Below, one piece after another: positions 53,311 to 63,493 of a stretch of DNA of 64,000 bases. A program made the translations under genes and the position numbers. The notes under the pieces were generated by a model. That model had not been told where the DNA came from. It was given only the letters and a program-made list of their open reading frames with translations, and searched no databases. How positions within the stretch are numbered: the first letter of the stretch is position 1; every line of letters starts with the position of its first letter. This DNA comes from Bdellovibrionaceae bacterium UBA3535 (lineage in GTDB: Bacteria > Bdellovibrionota > Bdellovibrionia > Bdellovibrionales > UBA840), in the NCBI GenBank assembly GCA_002376845.1, contig DFOS01000024.1, positions 248,001 through 312,000 of the forward strand. Direction: 5' to 3'.

Positions 53311-53358
53311 AAGCGGCAAATCTTTTTTTGCGTCGGAGCAGGTCCTAATTTGCCGCTT
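53311..53358 (-). promoter_or_regulatory. Leader hairpin of nrdBA
   Basis: AAGCGGCAAAT and ATTTGCCGCTT form a perfect 11-bp inverted repeat with a 26-nt interior, inside the long untranslated leader of nrdBA. The flanks (GCGTA and its partner ACTGCGC) add imperfect pairing. It has no T run after it on the minus strand, so it is not a plain terminator. It may affect message stability or bind a regulator. Confidence 0.45.
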
Positions 53359-53450
53359 CACTGCGCTTGATTTTCTAAGTGTTTGAAAGTCTTCATTATC
53401 TTAAAAAAATGCGAAAAAAATTATTTTTTTTAATTGACGGGAAAACTTTG

Positions 53451-53477
53451 TGGATAACGTGTGGGGTCCAGTGTCAA
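53451..53477 (-). promoter_or_regulatory. Probable nrdBA promoter
   Basis: On the minus strand TTGACA (plus 53472-53477) is a perfect -35 box. TATCCA (plus 53451-53456) is a possible -10 after a short 15-bp spacer; the exact -10 is uncertain. The -35 abuts the inner NrdR-like box. Confidence 0.45.
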
Positions 53478-53524
53478 CACTAGATATAGTGATGTTGAAA
53501 AATGCAAATCCCCATATCTACCGT
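53477..53524. promoter_or_regulatory. Pair of NrdR-like boxes
   Basis: Positions 53477-53492 read ACACTAGATATAGTGA, matching 14 of 16 bases of the NrdR consensus as I remember it (acaCwAtATaTwGtgt). A weaker match lies at 53509-53524. The two start 32 bp apart, close to three helical turns, the usual spacing for paired NrdR sites. NrdR is the ATP/dATP-sensing repressor of ribonucleotide reductase genes. Confidence 0.6.
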
Positions 53525-53715
53525 TTTTTCAACATAACCGAAAATGTAATATTTCATAAATTTCGCTGTATACTAAGGGGTCATTTTTGCAAGGATGCTG
53601 GGAGCTGCATCCCTATATTCCTTTCAATTATAGTGACAAAAATGGGCCGCAGGAGGTGCTCAAATCGTATCTATTGAAAGCCCCGATTGGCACACTCTTT
53701 GTATTACCTACTAGC

Positions 53716-54117
53716 ATGATACGTTGGTTGATAATTTTAAATTTCATGCTGCCCAGTCTTAGTTTGGCGGCTACCCAGGCGTTGGATTTTTCCGCCTGGA
53801 AACAGCAGAAAATCCTAGCTGCCAAACAGCGCTATGATCGTAGTTTGTTGGAATACCAAGCTGCCAGGGACGCAAATGAGGATGAAAAAAAGAAAAAAGC
53901 GCGTCTGGCCAGAAGAAACTATGAAGTTCTTCGCTACGCCCGCCAATTGCGCGTGAGCGATTATTTTGAGCTCTATCTGATGGACCGATATCCTAATGAT
54001 AACAATAAGTTAACCGAAGCTTTAGAGAGTCTGCCCGAGGCGCAAAAACGCCAGTTCATGGCAGATTACCGTTATCTATTGAAGAAGCGGGACAAAGATT
54101 ACTTTAAAAAACAATAA
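53716..54117 (+). CDS. Exported helical protein of unknown family
   Basis: From the ATG at 53716, the 133-residue product has a signal peptide (about 1-18, ending LSLA-AT) and a highly charged, helical mature part rich in Arg/Lys/Glu (EDEKKKKARLARRNYE). The C-terminus resembles a small helical bundle. I recognise no family. The open frame extends upstream to 53587, but only from a TTG and without a plausible leader, so the signal peptide decides the start. It precedes groESL and is not obviously cotranscribed with it. Confidence 0.55.
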   Translation: MIRWLIILNFMLPSLSLAATQALDFSAWKQQKILAAKQRYDRSLLEYQAARDANEDEKKKKARLARRNYEVLRYARQLRVSDYFELYLMDRYPNDNNKLTEALESLPEAQKRQFMADYRYLLKKRDKDYFKKQ

Positions 54118-54132
54118 ATTTCATGAGGCCGC

Positions 54133-54161
54133 CTTGACAGAATCCAGTGCTGCCCCAATAT
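54133..54161 (+). promoter_or_regulatory. Heat-shock (sigma-32-type) promoter of groESL
   Basis: CTTGACA (54133-54139), a 13-bp spacer and CCCCAATAT (54153-54161) fit the sigma-32 consensus (CTTGAA, 13-15 bp, CCCCATnT). I see no CIRCE inverted repeat (TTAGCACTC with GAGTGCTAA) upstream, which suggests control by a heat-shock sigma factor rather than HrcA. Confidence 0.65.
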
Positions 54162-54216
54162 TACGCGTGAATGCAATAAACAATAGTAGAAATGCTATAA
54201 ATTCAGGAGGTTAGCA

Positions 54217-54519
54217 ATGTCTAAGACAATCGGTATGCGTCCACTGCACGATCGAATTTTGGTTCGTCGTATGCCAGAGGAAGAAAAAACAGCGGGCGGG
54301 ATTATCATTCCTGATTCTGCAAAAGAAAAACCACTTCGTGGAGAGATCATCGCTACAGGTAACGGCAAGGTTCTAGAGGATGGAAAAGTTCTTCCTTTGG
54401 AAGTGAAGGCCGGAGATACAGTTCTATTCAGCAAATATGCTGGTACAGAAATCAAAATCGAAGCTGATGAATACTTGATGATGCGTGAAGATGATATTCT
54501 TGGCGTTTTCACTAACTAA
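54217..54519 (+). CDS. groES: Co-chaperonin GroES
   Basis: The 100-residue product is GroES: MRPLHDRILVRRMPEEEKTAGGIIIPDSAKEKP, with the mobile loop at about 22-33, and EYLMMREDDILGVF at the end. It caps GroEL and is encoded 39 bp ahead of it. AGGAGG lies 7 bases before the ATG. Confidence 0.98.
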   Translation: MSKTIGMRPLHDRILVRRMPEEEKTAGGIIIPDSAKEKPLRGEIIATGNGKVLEDGKVLPLEVKAGDTVLFSKYAGTEIKIEADEYLMMREDDILGVFTN

Positions 54520-54558
54520 TTAATCCCAAATATCTACAAACTTTAAAGGAGTTTAAAT

Positions 54559-56199
<1,641 letters not shown>

Positions 56200-56268
56200 G
56201 CTTTTTTAAAGGGGTATATCCTAACTTTGTTGTGGAAAAATGCCCCTTTAACCATTGTTGCAATACAA

Positions 56269-56294
56269 AAGGCCTCTTCGGAGGTCTTTTTTTT
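56269..56294 (+). terminator. Intrinsic terminator of groESL
   Basis: AAGGCCTC and GAGGTCTT pair around a TTCG tetraloop and are followed by a run of eight T, about 70 bp past the groEL stop. Confidence 0.9.
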
Positions 56295-56322
56295 GTTTTT
56301 GTGCGGAAAAGGTAGCGGACAC

Positions 56323-57879
56323 CTAAAAGAGGTATTTTACGCCGCCGGATAGAATGAAGCTATTTTGGTCGCTGCTTGTGGCCGTGCCATTTGTTCTTGA
56401 GCCGGCGCCGCTATAATCACTTTGTAGGCTGTCGATTTGAAAATCACCCACAAGCTGCATGTTTTGATTCCAGTAGTAATCAAGAAAAAAGCGAAACGAA
56501 GAGATGGTGGCATCGTCGCCGCCGCCAGAGGTAACCGGGCTTTCAGAAAAATCGTTGGTTAAAAAGAAAGCCAGCTCGGCGCCGCCATTGAATTCATTTT
56601 TTCTTCCAAAGGGTACCGAGCCGCGGAAACCCAAATGAATGCCGCTGTATTTTGTATCGGTTAGGCTCACGGGGCTTGAGCCATCTACGGCTGTGATGTA
56701 ATTGGTGAAGCCGCCTATTAGCTGCAGCTTTGGTCCAAAAAAATCGTCGTATAGTAAAAAGTTGTATACACCTCTTAGTTCGATTTTGGTGGTGGTGATG
56801 CTTAGCTCATCTGGACTTGAACCTGCTAAGGGGTTGTCGACATTTACAATTCCTTGTCGAAGAGTGCCTTCTACGGCCCACTCAGGGCTTAGCCACAACT
56901 CTCCGTTCACTTGCAAGCTAGGGTAAAAACTGGATTCGCCTTCAATACTTCCCGAATCCAGTGCTATACCGTAGTCGTAAGTGCCGAGTCCAAACTTTAC
57001 GGCTACCGCACCAATGGTGGGAGGAGCCGCTGGCTTCCAATTACTGGGGTTGTTGCCAAAAACCATTTTGGCATCATCGCGGCCAGAGATTTCGTCGACT
57101 TCATAGAGATTGTAAGCGTTTTCTGTTCTATAGCGAATAAACTTCAGGGCATCCAGCTTGCTGCCTCTTTGGATAATGTTTTTACTGGCCTCGGATTCAA
57201 TTACACCAAATGATATTGTGCGATCTACTTTTCTGATTTTGATAATTCCCAGCACCTGCTTTTTTGTCGAAATTAAAAAATGAAAACGTGGATGTCGTTT
57301 GGCTTCAATTAATTGAATGGCATTCACGGTATCATCGACTTTAATTCCATCATTAGTGCCCAAATCTAAAGTAACCTTGATGCCATTACGGCTAAGCACC
57401 CGTCCATGAAACGGCACGCGGTTTAAGACTTTATCTAAAAGTCTGTGCAGCTCTTTTAGAATGTCTTTGTTGGCAAACTTACCAAAGCTAGGGTTTTGCT
57501 CTTTGGCAAAAAGTAGGCCATCGTAGCAAGAAAACATACTCATGGTGATGTCCATAGCTTGCGGGTTTTTCACGAGCCTTGCTGCGAGTAGAGTGTCCGT
57601 TTGTATGGCGTCACACATCCGGCGTACTTCAGCCTGATTGTTCTCCAACTCATTTGGCGTAAGTAGCGTGCCGATGGAGGTTTGGTCGGAAAAATCCCAG
57701 TGGTGATTGTTCTTTAGCTGATCTCGTAAAAAGTTTTCTGCAGGGTTGGCATAAATAAAATTTACGTTGTCTGTGACAGGAAGCAGCGAAATGGATTGGA
57801 AATCCATCTTTTTATCTATTTCTGAGACATATTCAGTCTGCGCAAATAGTGAAAATAAGGCCGCAAATAGAAAAATCAT
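56323..57879 (-). CDS. Exported protein with helical N-terminal domain and C-terminal outer-membrane beta-barrel
   Basis: The 518-residue product has a signal peptide (about 1-14). Residues about 20-270 are a mixed domain with a beta part (DLGTNDGIKVDD, a pattern of small OB-like repeats). From about 285 to the end, strands alternate with Gly/aromatic residues and the protein ends in YLF, the usual C-terminal aromatic of outer-membrane barrels. The barrel part recalls a small OmpA-type porin fold. The function is unknown. Confidence 0.65.
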   Translation of the reverse strand: MIFLFAALFSLFAQTEYVSEIDKKMDFQSISLLPVTDNVNFIYANPAENFLRDQLKNNHHWDFSDQTSIGTLLTPNELENNQAEVRRMCDAIQTDTLLAARLVKNPQAMDITMSMFSCYDGLLFAKEQNPSFGKFANKDILKELHRLLDKVLNRVPFHGRVLSRNGIKVTLDLGTNDGIKVDDTVNAIQLIEAKRHPRFHFLISTKKQVLGIIKIRKVDRTISFGVIESEASKNIIQRGSKLDALKFIRYRTENAYNLYEVDEISGRDDAKMVFGNNPSNWKPAAPPTIGAVAVKFGLGTYDYGIALDSGSIEGESSFYPSLQVNGELWLSPEWAVEGTLRQGIVNVDNPLAGSSPDELSITTTKIELRGVYNFLLYDDFFGPKLQLIGGFTNYITAVDGSSPVSLTDTKYSGIHLGFRGSVPFGRKNEFNGGAELAFFLTNDFSESPVTSGGGDDATISSFRFFLDYYWNQNMQLVGDFQIDSLQSDYSGAGSRTNGTATSSDQNSFILSGGVKYLF

Positions 57880-57975
57880 AAATTTATTCTAGCCTGCGAA
57901 AAGGTGGGGCGTCACGTAGAGAATTCCAAACCTTGGTCCAGTAAGTTTTTAGTCTAGTTGTCCGAGTAGTTATTT

Positions 57976-58983
57976 ATGAAATTGGTCGGGGTTTTATTGT
58001 TCTTATTAGCAAATCCGTTGCTAGCAAACGATGCACGATTGGACTTAGATCTACCGACCAATGAATCCGAAAGCGAAAAGCCAATAGATAAATACGAACA
58101 GGCCAAAGAAAAGCTTCGTCAGCGTTGGAAAGAAATGGAAAGAGAGGAGCAAAGGCGTAAGCTTGCAAGCGAGGAGCCTAGCCCCAAAGATACAGCTACC
58201 AAATTAGAAGATGCTTTTATGGGGGCGAAGCAAGAAGAAATTGAAGATTTAAAGGCCCAATTGGCAGAAGATGATATTCGAAACAATGTCCTAGAAGTGC
58301 AGGTTGCCCCAGGCATTATGTATGTGGAGTCCGATAGCCCCTATTATTATCGTGATTACCGTACCTATAGCCCCTCGCTGGCTCTTTCGGCAAAAATCTG
58401 GCTATCACCCTACATGGGATTTCATGCTTCCTATACGACTTCTACCGGCGCCGATGTAGTGGATGATTTAAATGGTAGCAATCAATCCATAGTCAGCCAT
58501 GAAATATTTCAATATTCCTTGAGCCGAAGAAAGTTTCTTAGTGCCGGCAGTTCGTTTTTAGAATTTTCTTTAGATTACAAATCTTATAATTTTAAAGTGC
58601 CCTCTGATAGTTCCTATCGAGCCAATATCAAGTCTAATTTTTATGGTTTTGGCTTTTCGTATACCGATAAGATTCATCACCGTTTATCTAAGCAGTGGCT
58701 GATTAAACTTTATATGTTTGGAAGTGAAAGTGAAGATACCGTAACCACGAACTTTCGTTCGGGCGAATTAAATAAGTCTTATTCGGTGCAAATACAGCGG
58801 CAGTGGAAATATAGAATCAATCGCAAACATTCCTTTTTTATTAATTTGCAATACATTTTTGATACCCATATTTACGAGGGGCAAGCAACGCCAGCAGACC
58901 CGAAAACAGGCTCCAATTTAGAAGGAGTTGATGTGGATACTTCCTTTGGTTTATTTCAATTAGGCTATGAGTGGGGTTCTTGA
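57976..58983 (+). CDS. Exported coiled-coil plus beta-barrel protein
   Basis: This 335-residue protein has a signal peptide (about 1-18, ending LLA-ND). A charged coiled-coil region follows (about 38-100, KLRQRWKEMEREEQRRK), then a beta-rich domain from about 108 with alternating aromatic strands (SPYMGFHASYTTST, FYGFGFSYTDK). An outer-membrane barrel with a periplasmic coiled coil is plausible. No family is recognised. It converges on the dedA gene with a 19-bp overlap. Confidence 0.6.
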   Translation: MKLVGVLLFLLANPLLANDARLDLDLPTNESESEKPIDKYEQAKEKLRQRWKEMEREEQRRKLASEEPSPKDTATKLEDAFMGAKQEEIEDLKAQLAEDDIRNNVLEVQVAPGIMYVESDSPYYYRDYRTYSPSLALSAKIWLSPYMGFHASYTTSTGADVVDDLNGSNQSIVSHEIFQYSLSRRKFLSAGSSFLEFSLDYKSYNFKVPSDSSYRANIKSNFYGFGFSYTDKIHHRLSKQWLIKLYMFGSESEDTVTTNFRSGELNKSYSVQIQRQWKYRINRKHSFFINLQYIFDTHIYEGQATPADPKTGSNLEGVDVDTSFGLFQLGYEWGS

Positions 58984-59621
58984 TTAGCTGCACGTTGCCG
59001 TACAAATTTCTTTTTTAGTCTTGGTAGTATAAATGCAAACAATACAAAGACCACTACAAAGACAATAATGTACATATGAAATTCTTTTGCCTTAGCTAAG
59101 GCTTCATCCATATTTTCTCCGGCCCACTGTCCAAGATAAATCCATACGGGTACACTGATGAGAGCGGCAAAGCCGTCTTGTAGTAAAAAAGTGCTAGGTT
59201 TTACTTTTAAAATGCCCGCCGTTAAAAAAATCGGGGAGCGAAGTCCTGGTAAAAAGCGAGCAATAAAACAAATGGCACGAGCGTTTTTTTGAATTCGCAA
59301 CTCTGCCTTTTCAATTCTTTCGGGAGTAAAAATCTTACGAAAAACTGGCCAGGTAAAAACGCGTCTGCCTTTATAGCGGCCAAGAAAAAATAAAAATGAA
59401 TCCCCCGCCATGATGCCGATATAACTAACGGCATAGGCGCCAAAAAGAGAAATTTTACCCGTACCCGCGAGTATGCCAGCCGCAATAAGGGTGATGTCTT
59501 CAGGGATGGGTACACCTAGACCGCAGGCTAGCAAGACGCCCAATATAGTCAGGTAAGCAGTAGTACCATCAAGGCCCGCTAAAAAACCCAATATCGTTGC
59601 GGCTAGTCCAGTCTTTTCCAT
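58965..59621 (-). CDS. DedA family membrane protein
   Basis: This 218-residue integral membrane protein is of the DedA/SNARE-associated family (PF09335). The motif GVPIPEDITLIAAG comes first, the FIARFLPGLRSPIFLTAG segment gives the conserved F..R..PG.R, and helices cover most of the rest. DedA proteins are now linked to lipid flipping (for example undecaprenyl phosphate and phosphatidylethanolamine). Which lipid this one moves is unknown. Confidence 0.93.
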   Translation of the reverse strand: MEKTGLAATILGFLAGLDGTTAYLTILGVLLACGLGVPIPEDITLIAAGILAGTGKISLFGAYAVSYIGIMAGDSFLFFLGRYKGRRVFTWPVFRKIFTPERIEKAELRIQKNARAICFIARFLPGLRSPIFLTAGILKVKPSTFLLQDGFAALISVPVWIYLGQWAGENMDEALAKAKEFHMYIIVFVVVFVLFAFILPRLKKKFVRQRAANQEPHS

Positions 59622-59672
59622 AGGATCTCAAGTCGTATTGTTGTTGAGGTTATTCGAGACTATAATAAAAGC

Positions 59673-60059
59673 ATGTCGAAGAAAATTTTAATTGCAGATG
59701 ATGCCCCGTATATTCGAGAAATAATTCGCAATATTTTATCTGAGGAAAATATTACTTTTCTGCCTGATGCCTGTGATGGAGCTGAGGTGGTGGACTTGGC
59801 GCTAAAACATCAGCCAGATCTAATATTTATGGACCTAGCTTTACCAAAGAAAAGCGGTATCGATGCATCTGCTGAAATATTAGAAAATTTGGATCATGTT
59901 AGAATTGTAGCAATTTCTTCCTTGCATGACTCCTATATGATTCAGGCCGCACTAGAAGCGGGCTGTGTGGATTTTATTAAAAAACCATTTCAGGTTGAAG
60001 ATATCTTGCAAGCTGTTAACTACAGTGAGAAGTCCGAAAAGGTGGCCTCCGGTGAGTGA
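59673..60059 (+). CDS. Single-domain response regulator (CheY-like)
   Basis: The 128-residue product is a bare receiver domain. It has ILIADDAPY (acidic pair D9/D10), FMDLALP (phosphoacceptor D54), VAISS and VDFIKKPF (conserved Lys/Pro). There is no output domain, so it works by protein contact or as a phosphate relay. No kinase gene is adjacent. The next gene overlaps it by 8 bp. Confidence 0.93.
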   Translation: MSKKILIADDAPYIREIIRNILSEENITFLPDACDGAEVVDLALKHQPDLIFMDLALPKKSGIDASAEILENLDHVRIVAISSLHDSYMIQAALEAGCVDFIKKPFQVEDILQAVNYSEKSEKVASGE

Positions 60060-60429
60060 GCTGTTTTTTATACTGAAAACGTTTATATTGACGATGGTTT
60101 TTGTCCTGCTTTTGCAAATTAAAATTGGCGAAAGAACCTTGGATGAAAAAATTCAAGCAGGAATTCAAAGCAGTCATTTTGCGGAACCTATTGAAGAAAC
60201 CGTCCGCGGTGGAGTGCTGATGGTGGAGCATGGCTATCGTAAATTTCTATCGCTGTTCAATCAGTCATTAAAAGAGAAGATCAATCAAGACAATGCCCCG
60301 GGCAATCGTTTCAAGATGCCAGAGCTACGTCGGCAAGCGGAGGAAATCCGCGAAGATGTAGAGGGGAAGACTAAAGAGACGGCCAAGAAGTTTCGTGACC
60401 GCCTAATGAGTGAGGATGAGTCGTATTAG
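60052..60429 (+). CDS. Small membrane-anchored helical protein, unknown
   Basis: With the GTG at 60052, the 125-residue product has one N-terminal membrane helix (about 5-20, FILKTFILTMVFVLLLQI) and a charged helical tail (RRQAEEIREDVEGKTKETAKK). The start overlaps the receiver gene by 8 bp, which couples translation and argues that the two work together. The open frame begins at 59965, inside the receiver gene, but that part is only a shadow. It converges with the small gene at 60426 with a 4-bp overlap. Confidence 0.6.
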   Translation: MSELFFILKTFILTMVFVLLLQIKIGERTLDEKIQAGIQSSHFAEPIEETVRGGVLMVEHGYRKFLSLFNQSLKEKINQDNAPGNRFKMPELRRQAEEIREDVEGKTKETAKKFRDRLMSEDESY

Positions 60430-60620
60430 CGATTTCCTCTGCGTTCGTCACGGTCGCTACGGGACGCTTGACGAGTGATATCGGAAGCCTTGGCTGCGGA
60501 TTTAGTCTCACAAACCTGACCCATTTTATCACGTTTTGCCGCACCATCTAGCATGTTTACATCGGCATTTGCTATTCCAGCAAAGGCCATAATTGTAATT
60601 AAGCAAAGTAAGTGTTTCAT
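60426..60620 (-). CDS. Very small exported protein
   Basis: From ATG 60620, with AAGGAGAG upstream, the product is 64 residues. A signal peptide (about 1-20, ending IANA-DV) is followed by a charged tail rich in Arg/Lys/Asp with one Cys. The longer frame to 60668 has no better start. No family is recognised. Confidence 0.55.
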   Translation of the reverse strand: MKHLLCLITIMAFAGIANADVNMLDGAAKRDKMGQVCETKSAAKASDITRQASRSDRDERRGNR

Positions 60621-60704
60621 TTTTCTCTCCTTTATACATCTAATTAAGATGCCAAAAGCGTGCCACAAATAAATCCTTCAACTTCAATATAAGTGGACTC
60701 TATT

Positions 60705-60749
60705 GTCTCAAAATGAGACGGTCTGTTAAAATCCTTTACAGCTGTAAAG
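60705..60749. promoter_or_regulatory. Two short palindromes between secreted-protein genes
   Basis: GTCTCA AAA TGAGAC (60705-60719) and the perfect 16-bp palindrome CTTTACAGCTGTAAAG (60734-60749) lie between the 64-residue gene and the 75-residue gene. The second touches the stop end of the latter. One may act as an operator for the 64-residue gene. Confidence 0.35.
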
Positions 60750-60977
60750 TTAATTGCGTCCATCCGTTTCTTTTTTGGGATTTGTATCACTATTAAGTCG
60801 TAGCGTGTTTGAGTTCAGACCTGCTTCTGCAAAGGTGTCCACATCGCAGCACTGTTCGTTTGGGTCTAAGGGATTCAGGCCTTCAGACACACGAGGATCC
60901 ATACTAGGATTATCCTGCAACATTGGATCTATACTCCCAGCAAAACTAATAGCAATAAGTAGCTCGATCAAAATCAT
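60750..60977 (-). CDS. Small exported protein coupled to YD-repeat gene
   Basis: The 75-residue product starts with a hydrophobic leader (about 2-14, ILIELLIAISFAG). It continues with a Pro/Asp/Asn-rich segment, a CC pair (QCCDVD) and a charged end. Its ATG lies one base after the TAA stop of the YD-repeat gene, which couples translation and supports it as a real gene. No family is recognised. A partner of the YD-repeat protein is possible. Confidence 0.6.
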   Translation of the reverse strand: MILIELLIAISFAGSIDPMLQDNPSMDPRVSEGLNPLDPNEQCCDVDTFAEAGLNSNTLRLNSDTNPKKETDGRN

Positions 60978-60978
60978 A

Positions 60979-62601
60979 TTATATACCTAGCTCTACGCCA
61001 GCAGGGCGGATTAACTCTACCAGGCTATTAAAAGCCCTGGCAACTTGTACGGCCACCGCGGCACCTTCTTTGCTATCGACTTTGGCGATTTCGCCATTAT
61101 CTTTATAGCTTACAAGCAATTTGCCAACGCCGGGCCGTGTGACCACGCCAGGCTTGCCGACTTTTTCATTGTATTCAATTAGAACCTTTCTTTTTGCTTG
61201 ATCGATAAGGCCAACGATTCTGCCGCTACGGTCATAGTCTAGCTTTACGGCTAACCCCGTGCTGCTTTTGGCAATGCTTAAATTGCATTTAGCATCGTAG
61301 CGAAACTGTGTATTGTTTTTCCCAACCTTTACGGCGTTAACCTTCTTGCACTTTGGGTCATATTTAAATTCGGTTACCAATTTGCCCACTGTCTTTTTAT
61401 GAACCAGACCGTTTTGATAGTAGGAGTATTTGGTTACCAAACCATTCTCATTCACCATTACCGGTTTTTCATGTAAGGGGTGGTATTGAATGGTAGTTTT
61501 GCGGCCATTCACTTCTGAACGAACCTTGGCTAGGTAGTCGCCTTGCCCCGTCTCGGAGGGTTTGAATAAAAATTCATACTCGCTCTTTGTTACGACCTTG
61601 CCCTTACACTTTTTTACCAAAGCAGTAGTATAGTGACGATCAGGGTTGTTTTTGTTTTGTTTGTAATCATATTCCTCGAAACAGCCATCGCGGTGCTTAA
61701 ATGCTACTACCCAATCCTTATTGGTATCGTACTTAATTTCACGAGTCGTATTGTCGGGATAAGAAATTTTCGTCAAATTGTGTAAGCTATCATATTGATA
61801 GGTATACGTATTCTTCCAGGCGTTGGTAACTTTAACAAGGTCTTGGCCATCGTAAGAATAGGTCGCACTGAGTCCTTTCGGTCCAACAATGGATTTTACT
61901 TTTCCGCTTTTTGTCCAAGTAAAGCTAAGTTGCCTTGCTTTGTTGTCTTTGATTTTACTGATTTGAGAGTCTTTTCCATATTCAAATAACAAGTAGTTTC
62001 CATTTTTGTCATTTTTGCGAACGAGCTTGCCATTGCTGTCATATACTTCTGTTGTAGAATTGCTAAGAGTTCTTACGAATTGCTTGTCCTTATAAACAAT
62101 ATTGTCAATGCCTTTAAGATTGGCCTTAAAAACAGTGCCATTTTTAATGCTAGCATTGATATTGTATTTCTGAGCTAATTCCTCACGTTTTTTGCGATCG
62201 TTATAAAGCTGGTCGGATAGCTCATTGAAATACTTTGCAGAAAAACGTTGGCCGGATTTTTTCATGTTCTCAACAATAGACTCCACCACATTTTTCACAT
62301 CTGTTTTCTTGAAGTTCGAAGGATAAAAAACAGTTTCATTTCCAGCGCCACATGTAGTTAAAACGAGAGTGCCATCGGATTTAGTTTCGATTTTGCTTTC
62401 AAAACGAGAACACCAACCAAAACCAAACATACCATTATACAAGGTTCTACTGTTATAGGTTCTTTTAACGGAAAGATCATAGCCGGTACCGCTTAGCTCT
62501 AGATCGACCCAAGGATCTGCAAAGTTAGCATTGCGCATATCCACAAGTGCAAACGCTGTTGTGGGAGCTGCTAATAGGAAAAAGATTAAATATTTAAACA
62601 T
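60979..62601 (-). CDS. Exported YD-repeat (RHS-type) protein
   Basis: The 540-residue product has a signal peptide (about 1-18, ending AFA-LV). A DUF6531-like N-terminal segment follows (DLELSGTGYDLSVKRTYNSR, GMFGFGWCSRFESK), then YD repeats such as YDSNGKLVRKNDKNGN, YSYDGQDLVKVTN, YQYDSLHNLTKISY and YDRSGRIVGLID. It is short for an RHS protein and has no toxin domain after the repeats. It lies 13 bp after a tadB-like gene on the same strand, so it may belong to the Tad operon. The ATG has GAGGTG upstream. Confidence 0.85.
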   Translation of the reverse strand: MFKYLIFFLLAAPTTAFALVDMRNANFADPWVDLELSGTGYDLSVKRTYNSRTLYNGMFGFGWCSRFESKIETKSDGTLVLTTCGAGNETVFYPSNFKKTDVKNVVESIVENMKKSGQRFSAKYFNELSDQLYNDRKKREELAQKYNINASIKNGTVFKANLKGIDNIVYKDKQFVRTLSNSTTEVYDSNGKLVRKNDKNGNYLLFEYGKDSQISKIKDNKARQLSFTWTKSGKVKSIVGPKGLSATYSYDGQDLVKVTNAWKNTYTYQYDSLHNLTKISYPDNTTREIKYDTNKDWVVAFKHRDGCFEEYDYKQNKNNPDRHYTTALVKKCKGKVVTKSEYEFLFKPSETGQGDYLAKVRSEVNGRKTTIQYHPLHEKPVMVNENGLVTKYSYYQNGLVHKKTVGKLVTEFKYDPKCKKVNAVKVGKNNTQFRYDAKCNLSIAKSSTGLAVKLDYDRSGRIVGLIDQAKRKVLIEYNEKVGKPGVVTRPGVGKLLVSYKDNGEIAKVDSKEGAAVAVQVARAFNSLVELIRPAGVELGI

Positions 62602-62614
62602 CTTATCACCTCGT

Positions 62615-63493
62615 TCATACCTTTATTGTAACAATTTTTCGTATAAAATAACCACCCGTAATCTGTAATCCCACCATAATTATAAGTAAAATCAGACCTA
62701 AGGTGGTACCAAATAGGGGAGCTACAAAATTTGGATCAATGGCTAGGAAAACCATAAGCAAAACAAACGGCACACATGCCATAATGATCCCTTGCATTTT
62801 ACCTTGTGCTGTCATCGCATCCACCTTTTGGTACAGCTTTTGTCGCTCTCGGATGGTTTCTGTTATGGTGGTAAAGGTAGATGCCAGGTCTCCACCAGTT
62901 TCTTTTAGAATATTTACCGACATGACAAACATTTGCACGTCCGCCTCAGGTATTCTGTCGGCCAAATCATTCAAGGCTTCCTCTATACTTACGCCCAGTC
63001 GTATTTTTGATAAAACAAGTTCAAATTCCTGGCTTAGTGGATTGGGCATAGATTCTACAACTCGCTCCATGGATTGTGTGATGCTAAGGCCTGATTTGAT
63101 TCCATTGGACATAATGGTTAAGCCATCTACCATTTGCATCACAAATCGAGAGCAGCGTTTTTCATAAAGATAGTTGGTTAACCATTTTGGAATTTGCCAA
63201 CCAATTGCTGTAATACCTGCACCAAATATTAAGCCAGCAATGATACTGGGCCAGAATAAAAGGAACATTAACAATCCCAGGCCAAAACTAAGCGAAAGCA
63301 TGGTGTAGGTGAGTTTTTTCTCAGAAGTCTCAATGAACATATTGTTGAGTTTTGTGAGAATTTCATCTCTAGAGCCAAGAGATCTCTCGTGCAGAAAGGC
63401 AATGATTTTATCCGACCACAGCATGCTTAAAGTAAATATACTTACGCCTACACCAATCACGATAAACCATGTTGAATTTAAAATCGACATCAT
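62615..63493 (-). CDS. tadB: Tad secretion inner-membrane protein TadB
   Basis: The 292-residue product is a type II secretion F-domain protein of the Tad/Flp branch. It has helices at about 9-25, 65-100, 235-255 and 265-285. The cytoplasmic part is MVDGLTIMSNGIKSGLSITQSMERV and ETGGDLASTFTTITETIRER. It forms the membrane platform of a Tad pilus or secretion machine with the CpaF ATPase. Its ATG overlaps the cpaF stop. A tadC gene would be expected next, but a YD-repeat gene stands there instead. Confidence 0.88.
   Translation of the reverse strand: MMSILNSTWFIVIGVGVSIFTLSMLWSDKIIAFLHERSLGSRDEILTKLNNMFIETSEKKLTYTMLSLSFGLGLLMFLLFWPSIIAGLIFGAGITAIGWQIPKWLTNYLYEKRCSRFVMQMVDGLTIMSNGIKSGLSITQSMERVVESMPNPLSQEFELVLSKIRLGVSIEEALNDLADRIPEADVQMFVMSVNILKETGGDLASTFTTITETIRERQKLYQKVDAMTAQGKMQGIIMACVPFVLLMVFLAIDPNFVAPLFGTTLGLILLIIMVGLQITGGYFIRKIVTIKV

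Noticed and set aside
53450..53677. 75-residue open frame upstream of groESL
   Set aside because: It covers the nrdBA promoter and NrdR-like boxes and has no protein features.
54121..54216. CIRCE element before groES
   Set aside because: No TTAGCACTC with its inverted partner is present; the region fits a sigma-32-type promoter instead.
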